Below, in pieces: positions 28,649 to 37,905 of a DNA stretch of 64,000 bases. Origin of the DNA: Massilia kyonggiensis. Lineage in GTDB: Bacteria > Pseudomonadota > Gammaproteobacteria > Burkholderiales > Burkholderiaceae_D. The stretch spans positions 1-64,000 of the forward strand of contig NZ_JANUGY010000002.1 in NCBI RefSeq assembly GCF_024756235.1, read 5' to 3'. The notes beneath the pieces are model-generated. The model was given only the letters and a program-made list of their open reading frames with translations. It searched no databases and was not told where the DNA came from. Position 1 is the first letter of the stretch, and each line of letters starts with the position of its first letter. A program made the translations under genes and the position numbers.

Positions 28649-31600
28649 CTACTGCTTACTGTTTCGATAAGCCCAGGTATAAAGCGCCGGCAAGATCAGC
28701 AGCGTCAGCGCCGTTGACGACAAAATGCCGCCGATAACAACCGTCGCCAACGGCCGCTGCACCTCAGCGCCGGTACTTGTCGCTAGGGCCATCGGCAGGA
28801 AGCCCAGCGAAGCGACGAGCGCGGTCATCAGGACCGCTCGCAACCGCACCTGCGCACCCTCACGAATGGCCTGTTCGGGCGCATACCCTTGCTCCCGCAG
28901 CGAACGCACGAACGAGATCATGACCAGTCCGTTCAGCACCGCCACGCCGGACAAGGCGATGAAGCCGACCGCCGCCGATATCGACAGCGGCAAGCCGCGC
29001 AGCCACAGCGCCAGCACGCCGCCCGTCATGGCAAACGGAATGCCACTGAAGACCAACAGCCCATCCTTGATGCTGTTGAACATCAGGTAGAGCAGGGCGA
29101 AGACGATCGCCAGCGCTGCAGGAATGACCAGGCCTAAGCGCTGGCTGGCCGCCTGCAGGTTTTCGAACTGCCCACCCAGGTTCAGCCAGACGCCCGCCGG
29201 CAGCTTCTGTTTAGCGAGGCTCTCCTGCAGTTCGCTGACGAAGGAGCCCAGATCGCGACCACGCACGTTGGCGGTGACGACGATCCTGCGTTTGCCGTTC
29301 TCGCGGCTGATCTGGTTCGCTTCCGGCACGAAGGTTAGCGTGGCAATCTCCGACAGCGGAATGCTGGTCGCGTGCCCATCCTGCGCAGGCAGGGAGATCG
29401 GCAACTGGCGTAAGGCGTCGATATCGTTACGCTGCCCTTCCGGCAGCCGCACGGTGATGGCAAAGCGGCGGTCGCCTTCGAACACCATGCCGACGTCACG
29501 GCCGCCAACGAGCGTTCCGAACGCTTCCTGGACATCGGCCACGTTCAGCCCATAGCGCGCAGCCTTGATGCGATCCACCGACAGCGTCAGCGCCGGCAGT
29601 CCTTCGGTCTGCTCCACCTTGATCTCCGCGGCACCCCGGACCTTGCCGAGCACCTGGGCGATCTGCTGTGCGGCTGCCGTCATTGTCTCGGTATCGTCGC
29701 CGAACACTTTGACGGCGATATCGCTGCGCACGCCCGAAATGAGTTCGTTGAAACGGAGCTGGATCGGCTGCGAGAACTCGTAGTTATTGCCTGGGACTTT
29801 GTTGGCAGCCCCGGTGATCGCACTGACCAGCTCCGCATGTGACTTGCGCGGCGCCGGCCATTGGTTCTCAGGACGCAGGATGATATAGCTGTCCGCGGCA
29901 TTCGGCGGCATCGGGTCGGTCGCCACCTCGGCCGTGCCGACACGCGCGAACATGCGCTCGATCTCGGGGAACTGCTTCAGGAGCGTGGTTTCGAGGTGCT
30001 GCTGCATCGCTACCGACTGCTGCAGGCTGGTCCCGGGAATCCGCATCGTCAGCACAGCCAGGTCGCCTTCGTCCAGGTTGGGGGCGAACTCGGTACCCAG
30101 CCTGGTCGCAAGCAAGCTGGACAGCAGGATGCTCAGGGCCGCGAAGGTTAGGGCGACCGGCCGGTTGCGCAAGACCCAGTCCAGCAGCGGACGGTAGAGC
30201 GCTTGCGCCTTGTCCATGAGCCGGTTTTCGTGGCCGGTGATCTTCCCGCTGACGAAGAGCGCGACCGCGGCCGGCACGAAGGTGACGGACAGGAGCATGG
30301 CCGCAGCGAGTGCCATCACCACCGTGATTGCCATCGGATGGAACATCTTTCCTTCGATGCCCGACAGGGCAAAGATCGGCAGGTAGACCGTCATGATGAT
30401 CAGCTGGCCGAACAGCAGCGGACGGCGTGCCTCTGCCGCTGCGGCTGCCACTTCGGCGAAGCGCTCTTCGCGGCTCAGGAGCCGGCCCGCTGCGGTCTGG
30501 GCCAGGCCAAGGCGGCGGATGCAGTTCTCGACGATGACGACCGCACCGTCGATGATGATGCCGAAATCGAGCGCGCCGAGGCTCATCAGGTTCGCGCTCA
30601 CGCCTGCCTTGACCATCCCTGTAAAGACCATAAGCATGGACAGCGGGATGATCAGGGCCGTGACCAGGGCGGCTCGCAGATTGCCGAGGAAGAGGAAGAG
30701 GATCGCGATGACGAGCAGGGCGCCTTCGATCAGGTTCTTCCGCACGGTGGCGATCGCCTTGTTCACCAGCACCGAACGGTCGTAGACCGTCAGGGCCTGC
30801 ACGCCAGGCGGCAGCGAACGGTTCACATCCTCCAGCTTGCGGCGTGCTGCTTCGGCGACGGCGCGGCTGTTTTCCCCGATGAGCATGAAGACGGCGCCGA
30901 GCACGACCTCGCGTCCGTTTTCCGTCGCAGCGCCGGTGCGCAGCTCGCGCCCGGGCTCGACATCGGCGACGTCCCGAACCCGGATCGGCGCACCCTGCAC
31001 GACGTCGAGCACGATGTTGCGGATCTCTTCCAGCGACTTGACCTGGCCCGGGGTGCGCACGACGAACTGTTCCCCGCCGCGCTCGATGTAGCCCGCACCC
31101 GCGTTGACGTTATTGCGGTCGATCGCATTGACGAGCGTGGCGAGCGACAGGCCGTGGGCCGACAGCTTGACCATGTCGGGCGCGACCTGGTATTCCTTCA
31201 GGTAGCCGCCAATGGTGTTGACCTCGGTGACGCCGGCGACGCCACGCAGTTGCGGCGCCACGATCCAGTCCTGAATTTCGCGCAGGTCGGCCGGTGTGTA
31301 CGGGCTCCCGTCCGGTTTTCGCGCGCCTTCCTTCGCTTCCACGGTCCAGTAGAAGATTTCACCGAGGCCGGTTGCGGTTGGTCCCATGGACGGCTCCACC
31401 TTGGCGGGCAGCCTCGCTTTCGCTTCCTGCAGCCGTTCGCTCACGAGCTGGCGCGCGAAATAGATGTCCGTGCCTTCCTTGAAGACGACGGTGACCTGGG
31501 ACAGCCCGTACTTGGATAGCGAGCGCGTCTGCTCGAGCCGCGGCAGGCCGTTCATCACGGTCTCGATCGGGAAGGTGATGCGCTGTTCGACTTCGAGCGG

Positions 31601-31777
31601 CGAATAGCCCGCTGCGCTCGTGTTGATTTGCACCTGGACATTCGTGATGTCGGGGACGGCGTCGATCGGTAGGCGCTGGTAACTGTAGACGCCCAGGACC
31701 GCAAGACAGAAAACGGCGACGATGATGAGCCAGCGGCGCGCGATGGCTAGTTCGATGAGTTTCTGGAACATGTTCAT
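28649..31777 (-). CDS. czcA: CzcA-type Zn/Cd/Co efflux RND transporter
   Basis: A 1042-residue HME-RND pump. The TM4 signature DFGIIIDGAVVIVEN is the Zn/Co/Cd (HME1-type) form, in contrast with CusA at 4403. The N-terminus MFQKLIELAIARRWLIIVAVF and repeated RND domains are intact. It lies 5 bases after czcB and is the last gene of the minus-strand operon. Exact metal range cannot be read from sequence alone. Confidence 0.93.
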   Translation of the reverse strand: MNMFQKLIELAIARRWLIIVAVFCLAVLGVYSYQRLPIDAVPDITNVQVQINTSAAGYSPLEVEQRITFPIETVMNGLPRLEQTRSLSKYGLSQVTVVFKEGTDIYFARQLVSERLQEAKARLPAKVEPSMGPTATGLGEIFYWTVEAKEGARKPDGSPYTPADLREIQDWIVAPQLRGVAGVTEVNTIGGYLKEYQVAPDMVKLSAHGLSLATLVNAIDRNNVNAGAGYIERGGEQFVVRTPGQVKSLEEIRNIVLDVVQGAPIRVRDVADVEPGRELRTGAATENGREVVLGAVFMLIGENSRAVAEAARRKLEDVNRSLPPGVQALTVYDRSVLVNKAIATVRKNLIEGALLVIAILFLFLGNLRAALVTALIIPLSMLMVFTGMVKAGVSANLMSLGALDFGIIIDGAVVIVENCIRRLGLAQTAAGRLLSREERFAEVAAAAAEARRPLLFGQLIIMTVYLPIFALSGIEGKMFHPMAITVVMALAAAMLLSVTFVPAAVALFVSGKITGHENRLMDKAQALYRPLLDWVLRNRPVALTFAALSILLSSLLATRLGTEFAPNLDEGDLAVLTMRIPGTSLQQSVAMQQHLETTLLKQFPEIERMFARVGTAEVATDPMPPNAADSYIILRPENQWPAPRKSHAELVSAITGAANKVPGNNYEFSQPIQLRFNELISGVRSDIAVKVFGDDTETMTAAAQQIAQVLGKVRGAAEIKVEQTEGLPALTLSVDRIKAARYGLNVADVQEAFGTLVGGRDVGMVFEGDRRFAITVRLPEGQRNDIDALRQLPISLPAQDGHATSIPLSEIATLTFVPEANQISRENGKRRIVVTANVRGRDLGSFVSELQESLAKQKLPAGVWLNLGGQFENLQAASQRLGLVIPAALAIVFALLYLMFNSIKDGLLVFSGIPFAMTGGVLALWLRGLPLSISAAVGFIALSGVAVLNGLVMISFVRSLREQGYAPEQAIREGAQVRLRAVLMTALVASLGFLPMALATSTGAEVQRPLATVVIGGILSSTALTLLILPALYTWAYRNSKQ

Positions 31778-31782
31778 CCCGC

Positions 31783-33003
31783 TCAGTCATCGTGCTCGGC
31801 TTCAGCCTTGCCGAGGTCGGCTTTGAGAAGGAAGCTGCCGCCGGCCGCATAACTGGTCCCAGCGTTCAAGCCTTTCACGATCTCGGTGCGCTTGCCATCG
31901 GAGCGTCCGATCGTGACGTCCTGGGCCCGGAATCCGGATGCAGTCCGCACGAACACGACATTGTGCTCATGGATGGTCTGGATGGCGTCGCTGGCAATCG
32001 TCACCGGAACGTTTGTCTGCGGGCCCATCAGGTCGACGGTGGCCAGCATGCCTGGGCGCAGGCGAAGATCCGGATTCGGAAGCGTGAGCCTGGCCGTGGC
32101 CATGCGCGTAGCTTCTCCAAGGACGGGGCCGACGAACGATACCGTGCCATTGAGCTCATGGGGCAAAGTGTTGACGCTGATCTTTGCGGGCATGCCCGTA
32201 CCGATCTGTCCCAGGCTGTCAGCGGGAACGGCTGCTTCGACCCATACATGGGATAAATCCGCGACGGTGAGCAGCGGCCTGGTCGCATCGACGGCCTGGC
32301 CGGCGGCGGCTGGCTTCTCGACCACGACCCCATCCAGCGGAGCGCGAACGGTCACGATGCTCGACACGCCATCTCTGCCTGCAATGCCCAGGGCACTCAG
32401 CCGCTGCCGTGCCGCCTGCGCAGCGATCTCGGCTTCCCTCAAAGCCGATACCGCGGCATCAAAATCTTGGCGCGCCGAGATGTGTTCTTCCCAAAGCGTT
32501 TTCTCGCGTTGATAGGTTGTCCGTGCCAGGTTCACGCGCTGCTGCGCGCTACTCAGGTCAGCCCGCCATTGAGCTACCGTGGGACTCTGGATGGTAACGA
32601 GCGCTTGCCCCTTTTTGACAGCGGCGCCGGGCGACACCAGCACCGACTGGATGAGACCTTCTGAAGGAGCGGCAATTGCAACGGTCCGCTCGGCGTTCAC
32701 CTTGATCTGTGCAGGCAGGTGCAGCCGTTCCTGGATCATGGATGGCTTGGCGGTGTCCAGGGCGATCCCGTTGGCTTTGATTTGTGCCTCGGTCATCGCG
32801 ATCATGCCATCCTCGGCAGCATGAGCAGGCCCTTCGCTCTCTTCCGTGTGGCGGTCGTCATGGCCATGGGAGTCCCGGTGGCCTGCATGCTCTTCGCCAC
32901 TTTGTGCGGCCGGTGAAGACGGTTGCCGCCACAGCATCAGGCCCGCAAGGATTGCGGCGATCACGCACATCAGCGCGATCGACAGTTTCTGTTTCTTCGT
33001 CAT
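31783..33003 (-). CDS. czcB: CzcB-type periplasmic adaptor
   Basis: 406 residues: N-terminal anchor (LSIALMCVIAAILAGLMLW), His-rich stretch (HAGHRDSHGHDDRH) that may bind metal, then the adaptor core with lipoyl halves (VAIAAPSEGLIQSVLVSPGAAVKKGQ; VTVRAPLDGVVVEKPAAAGQ), a helical hairpin and beta-barrel, and an acidic-His end (AEAEHDD). It links CzcA with CzcC. It lies 8 bases downstream of czcC. Confidence 0.93.
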   Translation of the reverse strand: MTKKQKLSIALMCVIAAILAGLMLWRQPSSPAAQSGEEHAGHRDSHGHDDRHTEESEGPAHAAEDGMIAMTEAQIKANGIALDTAKPSMIQERLHLPAQIKVNAERTVAIAAPSEGLIQSVLVSPGAAVKKGQALVTIQSPTVAQWRADLSSAQQRVNLARTTYQREKTLWEEHISARQDFDAAVSALREAEIAAQAARQRLSALGIAGRDGVSSIVTVRAPLDGVVVEKPAAAGQAVDATRPLLTVADLSHVWVEAAVPADSLGQIGTGMPAKISVNTLPHELNGTVSFVGPVLGEATRMATARLTLPNPDLRLRPGMLATVDLMGPQTNVPVTIASDAIQTIHEHNVVFVRTASGFRAQDVTIGRSDGKRTEIVKGLNAGTSYAAGGSFLLKADLGKAEAEHDD

Positions 33004-33011
33004 TTTCTATC

Positions 33012-34262
33012 TCAATTGTTGGGTTCGGCAGGGCCCGCAATGCGCTCGATGTCGGCAAATGCCCGCCAGGCTTCGAGCGTGCTGTTCCACTGGCGTGACT
33101 GGGCCTGGAACCAGGTACGCTGTGCGTCGAGAACCTCGAGGAAGGAGAATTTGCCGTACTCGAAGCCCTTCAGTGTTAGCTCGTAGGCGGACCTGGCATT
33201 GGGGACGACATCCTGCCGCAGCAGCGTGGCTTCGTTCCGGGCCACTTCGTAGCGGGCATAGGCGGTGGCAAGCTCCGATGAGGTTCTGATCTCGGTGGCT
33301 GTCAGTTCGTCCCTGGCTTTGTCGGTTCGCCGCATTGCCGCCCGCAGCGCGTCCGAGTTGTGGTTGAACAGCGGCAGCGGCACAGACAGTCCGAGGACGG
33401 CCTGGCGACGTCCGACCTGATCGTCGCGCTGGGTGCCGACGGAAAGCGTGAGATCCGGGATACGCGCTGCGCGCTCCACGTCCACTTGGGCTTCCTGAGC
33501 CGAGAGCTGGCTGCGGGCGCGTCGGATGATTGCCGCGTCCTTGGCCCGCGCCTGGAGCGCATCGATCGATCTGAGTTCCGGTAGCTCGTCGGGCTGCTCC
33601 ACAAGCATGAGGGAACCGGCTGGTTGGCCGATCAATGCGGCCAGCTTCGTTCTGGCGATGGCAAGCGCCGCAGCAGTCTGGTTCAATTCGGTGGACGCAT
33701 CGACGGCAGCCAGGCGGGCTTTGGTTTCGTCGATCGGCGAAACCTTCCCGGCTGCGACACGCTTGCCGGCCACTTCGACGCTCTTGCGGGCGAGTTCGGT
33801 CAGGGCATGTGCAAGCTCCTGCCTTCGTTGTGCAACGACGACTTCATAGAAGCTGGTGATGACGTCGGAACGAATATCCTGGCGCCGTGCCATGAGTTCG
33901 CTGTTTGCGAGGTCGACTGCACCTTGCGCGGCCGCGACGCGGGCTCCGCGCTTGCCGCCAAGTTCGATCGGCTGGTTGATCTGGACGGTGGTCGTTCTCG
34001 TTCCAGCCTGCTGGCCCTCGCGCAGATACTGCAGCTCGGGATTGGGAAAGCGGTTCGCCTGGTCGACTGACGCTTCGGTGGCAGCTACCTCATGGGCTGC
34101 GGCCCGTAGCCCGGGTTGGCCGAGAGCCAGCCGGACCGCGGTCGGTAAATCGATGGGTGCAGTGCCTGGCGTCGTACCGCGCAATGGTTCGGCTGCGCCG
34201 CAGTGCCACGCCAAAGCGGATAGGACGACCAGCACCGATAGTCGTTTGGATAGGGTGTGCAT
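33012..34262 (-). CDS. czcC: CzcC-type TolC-family outer membrane protein
   Basis: 416 residues with signal peptide (LSVLVVLSALAWHCGAAE) and two OEP repeats (TAVRLALGQPGLRAA..., FEYGKFSFLEVLDAQRTWFQAQ). It forms the outer membrane exit for CzcA. The order czcC-czcB-czcA with short gaps is the classical Zn/Cd/Co tripartite efflux operon. It follows the czcI-like gene by 75 bases. Confidence 0.92.
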   Translation of the reverse strand: MHTLSKRLSVLVVLSALAWHCGAAEPLRGTTPGTAPIDLPTAVRLALGQPGLRAAAHEVAATEASVDQANRFPNPELQYLREGQQAGTRTTTVQINQPIELGGKRGARVAAAQGAVDLANSELMARRQDIRSDVITSFYEVVVAQRRQELAHALTELARKSVEVAGKRVAAGKVSPIDETKARLAAVDASTELNQTAAALAIARTKLAALIGQPAGSLMLVEQPDELPELRSIDALQARAKDAAIIRRARSQLSAQEAQVDVERAARIPDLTLSVGTQRDDQVGRRQAVLGLSVPLPLFNHNSDALRAAMRRTDKARDELTATEIRTSSELATAYARYEVARNEATLLRQDVVPNARSAYELTLKGFEYGKFSFLEVLDAQRTWFQAQSRQWNSTLEAWRAFADIERIAGPAEPNN

Positions 34263-34337
34263 TCGTGCTCCTGAAAATGGTCGAATCAGGCGCGCGGGGT
34301 CGCGAGCCGCCGGCTCGCTTGCTTGGAGGTCCGCGCG

Positions 34338-34694
34338 CTAACTAGCGGCGGCAGACCACTTGGGCCGTTCGAGGCGGGCCGTTGGTGGCGATGTCAGGAG
34401 TGGAGGAATGAATGCGATGCTAAACGTCGGGTGACGTTCAGCCGGCACCACGACAGAGTCAGCGGGAAGGTAGTGGCTATGCCCGAACGTACAGGCCGGG
34501 CAGTGAGGATCCGACAGGGCCGAGAAGCCGTCATCGGCCAAGAACACGGGCTCAGCGGTGGCCAGGTCGGGACCTTGGTCGGCGCTATGATGGGTCACGC
34601 CAACGGGTGTCGTCACGCAGCATTTGTCCGCCACTGCCAGGGCAACCTGGAATGGATAGACCAGCAGCAGAATGATGAGTACCCAGCGGCGCAT
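34338..34694 (-). CDS. czcI: CzcI-like secreted protein (DUF2946 group)
   Basis: 118 residues: signal peptide (WVLIILLLVYPFQVALA), then DKCC, a short motif HCPACTFGHSHYLPADS and the tail ARLERPKWSAAAS. CzcI-type proteins precede czcC in Cupriavidus czc operons, and this has the same place, length and tail. It is distantly similar to the ERPPR-tailed copper-block proteins in this window. Its role is probably regulatory or metal-binding in the periplasm; not settled. Confidence 0.75.
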   Translation of the reverse strand: MRRWVLIILLLVYPFQVALAVADKCCVTTPVGVTHHSADQGPDLATAEPVFLADDGFSALSDPHCPACTFGHSHYLPADSVVVPAERHPTFSIAFIPPLLTSPPTARLERPKWSAAAS

Positions 34695-34698
34695 GTGA

Positions 34699-35331
34699 TC
34701 AGGAAGTTAAAGTGCTCAGGCTGCGCATTTCTGAACGGGCGCGACCGATGATGTCGCGTGCAGCGGAAAGCCCAAGGAACGCCATGATACTTGCTACAGC
34801 GATATCGGGCCAGCCTGCCTTCGTGCCGAACACCCCGATCGCGGCCAGCAGCACAGCTAGGTTGGCGATCATGTCGTTGCGGGTGCACAGCCACACCGAA
34901 CGCATGTTCGCGTCACCATTGCGGAACGCGTACAGCAACAACGCGACCAGGCCATTTGCTGCGAACGCGACGATGCTGATCACACCCATCGTTTCGGCCT
35001 CCGGCACGTGGCTACCCAGACCAATCCACAGCGCTCGGGCCAGCACGAGTACCCCGAATGCGCCCATGACGACACCTTTGGCATAGGCGGCGCGCGATCG
35101 CCAGATCGCAGCCATTCCTAGCACGAACAGCGACACGGCGTAGTTGCCGGCGTCGCCGAGGAAGTCGGCAGAATCGGCCAGCAGGGAAACCGAACCAGCC
35201 TTCATGCTGCTGACAAGCTCGACACCAAACATCAGAGTGTTGACGAGCAGTGCCACCCAAAGAACCTTGCGATAGCGGTTATTCGGCGGCGATGATTGGG
35301 AACTACACGATCCTGAACAGCAAGACGACAT
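34699..35331 (-). CDS. Cation diffusion facilitator-family transporter
   Basis: 210 residues starting MSSCCSGSCSSQSS, a Cys-rich possible metal-capturing leader. The membrane part contains SVSLLADSADFLGDAGNYAVSL and a later helix TRNDMIANLAVLLAA, the pattern of a short CDF subgroup lacking a long C-terminal cytoplasmic domain. It would expel Zn/Cd from the cytoplasm to the periplasm, where CzcCBA takes over. The start at 35331 is the first gene after the MerR-type promoter; a longer frame would read through the operator and the regulator. Confidence 0.85.
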   Translation of the reverse strand: MSSCCSGSCSSQSSPPNNRYRKVLWVALLVNTLMFGVELVSSMKAGSVSLLADSADFLGDAGNYAVSLFVLGMAAIWRSRAAYAKGVVMGAFGVLVLARALWIGLGSHVPEAETMGVISIVAFAANGLVALLLYAFRNGDANMRSVWLCTRNDMIANLAVLLAAIGVFGTKAGWPDIAVASIMAFLGLSAARDIIGRARSEMRSLSTLTS

Positions 35332-35356
35332 AGGAACCTCTACGAGTAATAGCCGT

Positions 35357-35387
35357 ATTAGAATCCCTATAGCTACTACAAGGTCAA
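35357..35387 (-). promoter_or_regulatory. CadR/PbrR-type operator driving the CDF-czc operon
   Basis: Read on the minus strand: -35 TTGACC (35387-35382), a 19-base spacer with the partial dyad TTGTAGTAGCTATAGGG, and -10 TCTAAT (35362-35357). The CTATAGGG half and 19-base spacing are those of cadmium/lead MerR-family promoters. It points at the CDF gene and lies in the 69-base divergent gap with the merR-family gene at 35401. Confidence 0.82.
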
Positions 35388-35400
35388 GCAGGAGATGCAA

Positions 35401-35811
35401 ATGAACATGCGAATTGGTGAGTTGGGGAAGCTGACGGGGTGCCAGCCGGAGACGATCCGGTTCTATGAGCAGAAGGGGCTGTTGCCGCCCCCAGTCCGGT
35501 CGGATGCGAACTACCGGCTCTACGATGCCATTCACACGGAACGCTTGCACTTCATCCGCCGCTGCCGCGCATTGGGGATGGCGCTGGATGAAGTGCAGAT
35601 CCTGCTCGATTTTCACGACCAGCCGGATCGGCCTTGCGGTGGGGTGAACGAGTTGGTGGAACAGCACCTTGATCAGGTTGACCGGCAGATTGCTGAGCTA
35701 ATCACTCTCCGTTTCGAGCTTTCGCAACTACGGGCAACATGCGATTCGACCCGCCCTGCGGCTTCTTGCGAGATTCTGAAACAGCTCAGTGAACCAGCCG
35801 GGCAGCTGTAG
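35401..35811 (+). CDS. MerR-family metal regulator (CadR/PbrR type)
   Basis: 136 residues: helix-turn-helix MRIGELGKLTGCQPETIRFYEQKGLLPPP, then a dimerisation helix. Cysteines at RPCGGVNE, ATCDST and AASCEIL match the three metal-binding cysteines of Cd/Pb/Zn sensors of this subgroup. It is divergent from the CDF-czc operon and should activate it from the operator between them. AGGAGA (35390-35395) supports 35401, although ATGs at 35395 and 35407 are also in frame. Confidence 0.88.
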   Translation: MNMRIGELGKLTGCQPETIRFYEQKGLLPPPVRSDANYRLYDAIHTERLHFIRRCRALGMALDEVQILLDFHDQPDRPCGGVNELVEQHLDQVDRQIAELITLRFELSQLRATCDSTRPAASCEILKQLSEPAGQL

Positions 35812-36205
35812 ATCTGACCTCTCATTGAGCGCTGCCGCCAGGGCTTCTATCGACCGCTACCGGGGACACGACGCCGTAAACAGAGACTGTAGCTTGAGCC
35901 TACCGCTTAAAGTGCACTACACCGTCGAGAAATCGCGAATACTCATCATTATAGAAGTATTGTCATCTTGCAGGACGCCAGAAAGCTATTTACGGCCTTT
36001 GATAATCCCTATTATCCAAAACCGTGGAGCAGATCCGTACAAGCATAAGTCCACATCTGTAAGGTATGCGACAAGTTGCAATATTCGAAACTTTAAGCGG
36101 CGCTGTATGCAGTTTGTCGGCCAGCGTATGCGGACGGCTGAAATCTCGACAATTTAAGAACAAGGCCCCGCCACTCGAACAGCGCCTGCTATCAATCCGA
36201 GCGGG
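35812..36205. other. 394-base gap without a recognisable gene
   Basis: AT-richer than both sides. Short frames cross it but none has a ribosome binding site, motif or sensible composition. I see no tRNA, inverted repeats of IS type, or clear terminator. It may mark the boundary between the metal island and the following operon. Confidence 0.5.
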
Positions 36206-37306
36206 TCAGCGAGCGAACAAGGAGATCACATTCGATTCATCTGCGGTCGGAAGACTTTCACCAAGGAGCTCTCTAGTGATTTCAGGCTCGACTAAAATTC
36301 GTTTCGAAAGCGACCTCAAAGTTATTCCGCACGACTGAGCAAGCACGTCGAGACTGGTTGGCAAGATCTCGGGCAGCTCATTTGCCATGGCTTCATCTTC
36401 GTCTTCCATCCTAGCTTCGCCGTGACGAGTCAAACCAATGACACCGGACTTATAAAGGGTGTCTGAAAACACTCCCAGTTGCCTGCCTCGGTAAAGAATT
36501 GCCGCTTTCGAGACTCCCCATCGCATTTTGATTTCGCTCAAGGTGGTCCAGTTGAGTGTTCTGGTGCCTCGAATCGCACGCGAGCACTCTGCCGCAAAGA
36601 TCGACCGTGGCATCAAAAAAGCGCTGGCGAAACGGTTTGCCTCGCTCTCAGTGGCCCTGTCACCTGTAAGGGTACCAATGTGAAGCACTAGATGTCCGAT
36701 TTCGTGGGCCACCCCGAAACGGGCGCGGCAGGCCGACTTATCATGCGCATTAAGCACGATTAATGGACGCTTCGTCGCAAAGGAGATCGCGTCGATTTCA
36801 CTTGCCATCTGGTTCATTCGTACGACCACAGCCCCCGCCGTCTCGGCTACTCGGATCATATTAGCGATCGGCCCGAAACCCAAACCCCAATCGATCCTGC
36901 AGCGCTCAGCCGCTCGTTCGATTGCTTCGGCATCAAGAGGCTCGGACTCCTGAAAGCCGTAGTCCGGTAGATCAAGCTCCTGATCTAGCACCCCCGTGAT
37001 TCGTTTGAACAGTTCGCCGCGCGCACGCGCCTGCTGGCGCAGCGCCACCTTAGTGGTTAACTGCTTACGAAAGTGGCACTGTTCGTCCGAAATCGGCATG
37101 GGGTCCACTTCGTGGAAAAAGCCGTCGAGCACCCGTAAGTGCTTGACTAGCGCATCCTGCAAACTAGGACTGGGTGTCTCCACCCCCGACTCTAGACGAC
37201 TCAAAAACTGTTTCGAGACACTTATTTCTTCGCCCAACTCTTGCAACGACAGGCCGTGGAACAACCGGATGAGCCTCAGGTTTTGGCCAATAAACCCATC
37301 TTTCAT
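36206..37306 (-). CDS. XRE HTH - ImmA/IrrE-type zinc metallopeptidase fusion
   Basis: 366 residues. N-terminal XRE helix-turn-helix (NLRLIRLFHGLSLQELGEEISVSKQFLSRLESG, residues ~9-41) and a central ImmA/IrrE domain with HEIGH at 201-205 and the third-ligand helix ATESEANRFASAFLMP. Such proteins cleave phage-type or stress repressors, or act as antitoxin-like regulators. Its start overlaps the stop of the upstream gene by four bases. The codons are AT-richer than the flanking metal genes, suggesting separate transfer. The likely target is unknown. Confidence 0.85.
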   Translation of the reverse strand: MKDGFIGQNLRLIRLFHGLSLQELGEEISVSKQFLSRLESGVETPSPSLQDALVKHLRVLDGFFHEVDPMPISDEQCHFRKQLTTKVALRQQARARGELFKRITGVLDQELDLPDYGFQESEPLDAEAIERAAERCRIDWGLGFGPIANMIRVAETAGAVVVRMNQMASEIDAISFATKRPLIVLNAHDKSACRARFGVAHEIGHLVLHIGTLTGDRATESEANRFASAFLMPRSIFAAECSRAIRGTRTLNWTTLSEIKMRWGVSKAAILYRGRQLGVFSDTLYKSGVIGLTRHGEARMEDEDEAMANELPEILPTSLDVLAQSCGITLRSLSKRILVEPEITRELLGESLPTADESNVISLFAR

Positions 37307-37896
37307 GTTCCGGTGCTACCAACGTCGTCAGAGTCGGTGCGCTTCGGCCCGACGATAGGTTTCGGAAGCTGTGCCGCGGCCGGAACCGTGGGCTCGACCA
37401 CTTGGAGGGTACGCACGCTATCGGATGTCCAGCGGCAACGTAGGACATTGTTCTCATCAAATCCCAAGAAAACTACCCGCGCATCTTCGTTCTCAGTAGC
37501 ACCGCGGTCGACAACGAAGCAGAAGCGCTTCGGAACACCCCGATCAAAGTCCTCGAAGAACGAAACCTGGTGGCGATTGGCAAGGATCACCGCATCCTTC
37601 GATGGAGAATCCGGGTCATCATTGCTAAAGCGGCAAGGGATGCTATCAATAGCGAACACCAGGTCGTTGCCAGGACTGACGATACTGAGCCACTCAACCT
37701 TTCCCGAGCGCGCTTCCAGTTTGATGCGGTTTTTTTGCCGACCGAAAGTGGGGCAGCCCCGGGTGTACCCGTCATCTACATCCGAAGACATCAGCCGTTC
37801 TGTATTGGCCAGCTCAGTGAGCAAAAGGCGGCTGACGTATGCAAGCCGCTCCGTAGTAAGTGCGACATGGTAGTGCGAAGGAAGTGGCAGCGACAT
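37303..37896 (-). CDS. Unknown protein coupled to the XRE-ImmA/IrrE gene
   Basis: 197 residues, soluble, no recognised motif; a mixed core with charged segments (FGRQKNRIKLEARSGKVEWLSIVSPGNDLVFAID) and a Pro/Asp-rich C-terminus (VGPKRTDSDDVGSTGT). The start at 37896 has AAAGGG before it; the 35-codon longer frame would run through the paired repeats at 37906-37967 and is rejected. As partner of an XRE-peptidase it could be the substrate, an antitoxin/toxin or a defence protein; nothing in the sequence decides. Confidence 0.65.
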   Translation of the reverse strand: MSLPLPSHYHVALTTERLAYVSRLLLTELANTERLMSSDVDDGYTRGCPTFGRQKNRIKLEARSGKVEWLSIVSPGNDLVFAIDSIPCRFSNDDPDSPSKDAVILANRHQVSFFEDFDRGVPKRFCFVVDRGATENEDARVVFLGFDENNVLRCRWTSDSVRTLQVVEPTVPAAAQLPKPIVGPKRTDSDDVGSTGT

Positions 37897-37905
37897 GTAT
37901 TGCCC

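Noticed and set aside
30203..31519. 438-codon frame opposite czcA
   Set aside because: His/Asp/Arg-rich shadow of a GC-rich RND gene.
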